The translations under genes were made by a program, and so were the position numbers. A model generated the notes under the pieces. That model was not told where the DNA came from. It saw nothing but the letters and a program-made list of their open reading frames with translations, and searched no databases. A stretch of 64,000 nt of DNA from positions 2,877,001 to 2,941,000 of the forward strand of contig NZ_CP041387.1 in NCBI RefSeq assembly GCF_007005445.1. Reading direction: 5' to 3'. Shown piece by piece: positions 62,169 through 64,000 of this stretch. Position 1 is the first letter of the stretch; each line of letters opens with the position of its first letter. This stretch comes from Rhodopseudomonas palustris. Lineage in GTDB: Bacteria > Pseudomonadota > Alphaproteobacteria > Rhizobiales > Xanthobacteraceae.

Positions 62169-63416
62169 TCAGCGCGCCGCTTCGATCGACCTGAGCACCG
62201 CTTCGCTCGGCCAGCAATCCAGCTTCAGTCCGGCTCGCTTCTGATAGGCACCGAGCGCCGCGCGGGTCAGCATCCCGGCCTTGCCGTCGATCTTGTCGGC
62301 ATACAGGCCGAGTCTGCTCAGCCCGCGCTGCATCGCCTCGACGTCCCGGGTGCGGAGCTGCTTCGAGGCCGACCATGGCGTCGCGAACGGGCGCGGATCG
62401 GTGATCCGGTCCGCGAGATGGCCGACGAACAGCACGTACAGATCGGAAAAATTGTACTGCTTGATCACGAAGTAGTTGGCCGTGGTCAGAAATGCCGGAC
62501 CGTAGATTCCTTCCGGTTGCAACAGCGATGCCGGCTCGGAGAGTTCGGCAGCGCTCAGACGGCCGCCACGCGCGAGCTGAAATCCTTCACGCAGCCACTG
62601 CCCGACCGGCTTGGTGACCTCCGGCACGCCCAACGTGCAATCGGCGCGCGCCGGCGCCTTGACCTCGTAGGCCCAGCGCACGCCCGGTTTCCAGCCCTTG
62701 TTGACGAGCTGTTGCGCGGCCGAGGCCAGCGCGTCCGGCACCGAGCGCCAGATATCGACCTTGCCGTCGCCGTCGAGATCGACGCCGTGCTTGTAGTACT
62801 CAGACGGCAGGAACTGGGTCAGGCCGGTCGCGCCGGCCCAGGACGACCGCATCCCCTCCCGCGTCACGACACCGTCGCTGATGATCTTCATCGCTTCGAT
62901 CAGTTCGACTCGGTACTGATCCTTGCGGCGGCCGACATAGGCCTGCGTCGCCATAACCCGGACCGCGTCGTAAGGCAGCCGGTAGCGGCCGTAGTCCGTC
63001 TCGCGCCCCCAGATCGCCAGCACGACCGTAGAAGGAACGCCGAAACGCTGCTCGATCGCGGTCAATGTCGGGCGATATTGCCGCAACAGTTTGCGGCCGT
63101 GCACGGCCAGACTCTCGATCCGCGCTTCCTTCAGATAGTCGGCGGGCACCTGAACGAATTCGGCCTGGGACGGCGCGCCTGTCTTGGGCCGCCCAGGCAG
63201 GATCAGATCCGGCAGCTTGTAGTCCGGCTCCAGCCCGCGGGTGACCGCCTCGAAGGTCGCACGCGAGACACCGGCCTGCTGCGCCTCCGGCCAGAGCGAG
63301 GCGATGAACCGGTCGAAGCCGGCATCCGCAGCTCGCGCCGCGCTCACGCCGACGGCCATCGCGGCCGCCAGCGCGACGCCGAGCGCCAGCACGCCCGAAC
63401 GCACCAGCCCGATCAA
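62169..63416 (-). CDS. MltB-type lytic murein transglycosylase with PG-binding domain
   Basis: A 415-residue exported enzyme cutting peptidoglycan glycan strands to 1,6-anhydro ends. After a signal peptide (about 8-32) comes an SLT_2 domain with the catalytic Glu in [12 protein letters not shown] and [16 protein letters not shown], then a C-terminal PG_binding_1 repeat (about 340-405; [20 protein letters not shown]). The start I chose is TTG 63416-63414, which overlaps the upstream stop as TTGA and gives a clean signal sequence. It is coupled to the YqhA-family gene. Confidence 0.9.
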   Translation of the reverse strand: MIGLVRSGVLALGVALAAAMAVGVSAARAADAGFDRFIASLWPEAQQAGVSRATFEAVTRGLEPDYKLPDLILPGRPKTGAPSQAEFVQVPADYLKEARIESLAVHGRKLLRQYRPTLTAIEQRFGVPSTVVLAIWGRETDYGRYRLPYDAVRVMATQAYVGRRKDQYRVELIEAMKIISDGVVTREGMRSSWAGATGLTQFLPSEYYKHGVDLDGDGKVDIWRSVPDALASAAQQLVNKGWKPGVRWAYEVKAPARADCTLGVPEVTKPVGQWLREGFQLARGGRLSAAELSEPASLLQPEGIYGPAFLTTANYFVIKQYNFSDLYVLFVGHLADRITDPRPFATPWSASKQLRTRDVEAMQRGLSRLGLYADKIDGKAGMLTRAALGAYQKRAGLKLDCWPSEAVLRSIEAAR

Positions 63417-63997
63417 TGTCCGGCGTGCGCCTTGGCTTCCTCGATCGCCAGATTGGAGATCCGGTCGACCCAGGCGATGCCGATCGCCGACAGGATGAAG
63501 ACGGTGTGGATGATGGTCTGCCACATCACCCCGGTCTCGGTGTAACCGCCCACCCGGCCCGGCGCACCGATGTTGCCCGCCTCGATGAAGGTGCGCAGCA
63601 GATGGATCGACGAGATGCCGATGATCGCCATCGCCAGCTTGATCTTCAGCACGCTGGCATTGACGTGGCTGAGCCATTCCGGCTCGTCCGGATGGCCGCG
63701 CAGGCCGAGCCTCGACACGAAGGTCTCGTAACCGCCGACGATCACCATCACCAGGAGGTTCGAGATCATCACCACGTCGATCAGCCCCAGCACCGCGAGC
63801 ATGATCTGCTGCTCGCTGAAGTCGAACGAGTGCTGGAACAGGTGCCACAGCTCCTTCAGGAACAGCACCACATAGATGCCCTGGGCGACGATCAGGCCGA
63901 CATAAAGCGGCAGTTGCAGCCAACGTGATCCGAAGATCAACATCGGGATCGGGCGCAGCCCCAACCCCTTGGGCGGCAGCGGCGTCTCGGGTGTCAT
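63413..63997 (-). CDS. YqhA (UPF0114) family membrane protein
   Basis: A 194-residue protein with four membrane spans (about 26-48, 66-89, 117-138 and 160-180) and the family pattern [34 protein letters not shown] and [12 protein letters not shown]. Function is unknown. ATG 63997-63995 lies three bases from the window end. It overlaps the transglycosylase start by four bases. Confidence 0.9.
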   Translation of the reverse strand: MTPETPLPPKGLGLRPIPMLIFGSRWLQLPLYVGLIVAQGIYVVLFLKELWHLFQHSFDFSEQQIMLAVLGLIDVVMISNLLVMVIVGGYETFVSRLGLRGHPDEPEWLSHVNASVLKIKLAMAIIGISSIHLLRTFIEAGNIGAPGRVGGYTETGVMWQTIIHTVFILSAIGIAWVDRISNLAIEEAKAHAGH

Positions 63998-64000
63998 CGA

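Overview
The window reads as a chromosomal segment of a high-G+C alphaproteobacterium of the Nitrobacteraceae (Bradyrhizobium/Rhodopseudomonas group), most likely Rhodopseudomonas palustris or a close relative. This rests on gene content: an arsR-arsM pair, an Irr-type iron control element before bfr, FixK-type boxes, a Tat-exported HiPIP, an alpha-type rnpB and several families of intergenic palindromic repeats. The species name is inference; no database was searched.

Layout. 1-2264 is the start of a dcw cell-wall cluster (rsmH-ftsL-ftsI, minus strand, ftsI cut by the edge). A cytoplasmic AmpD-type amidase and the RNase P RNA gene follow on the plus strand, then an A+T-rich orphan membrane protein gene (4231-5640). 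5648-9489 is an EmrAB-type efflux pair with a divergent TetR gene and a perfect palindromic operator. 9490-17552 holds an extensin-like lipoprotein, a chemoreceptor, a repeat-rich autotransporter and a HAD hydrolase. 17854-21286 is a translationally coupled operon of one cobalamin-type radical SAM enzyme and two short-chain dehydrogenases, product unknown.

21298-26836 is an arsenic island: ACR3 efflux pump, two unrelated arsenate reductases, a DUF318/ArsP-like permease with a small disulfide protein, arsenite methyltransferase ArsM, and three ArsR repressors with A+T-rich or palindromic operators. 26896-34425 carries a divergent tryptophanase/tyrosine phenol-lyase homologue behind a FixK-like box, an L,D-transpeptidase, a HiPIP, a DUF4403 protein and a two-component system (kinase to 35759). 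35832-41169 is a thiamine operon (promoter, TPP riboswitch, thiO-thiS-thiG-thiE-thiC) interrupted twice by palindromic repeats.

41.2-45.3 kb is a small accessory zone: two orphan genes of lower G+C (one with a HEPN-like motif), a REP-associated tyrosine transposase (RAYT), a 160-bp duplicate of its 3' end, and at least six copies of a REP-type palindrome. 45.3-57.4 kb is mostly small secreted or hypothetical proteins, including a collagen-like protein downstream of a multi-CxxC membrane protein, a gene with compensating frameshifts, and a decayed DUF1501 gene. 57.6-64 kb holds a second chemoreceptor, bfr and bfd, two paralogous small exported proteins, a lytic transglycosylase and a YqhA-family membrane protein.

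The most promising leads are the RAYT/REP zone with its passenger genes, the same kind of repeat built into the P12 arm of RNase P RNA, the radical SAM-SDR-SDR operon, and the beta-eliminating lyase that lacks an active-site arginine.
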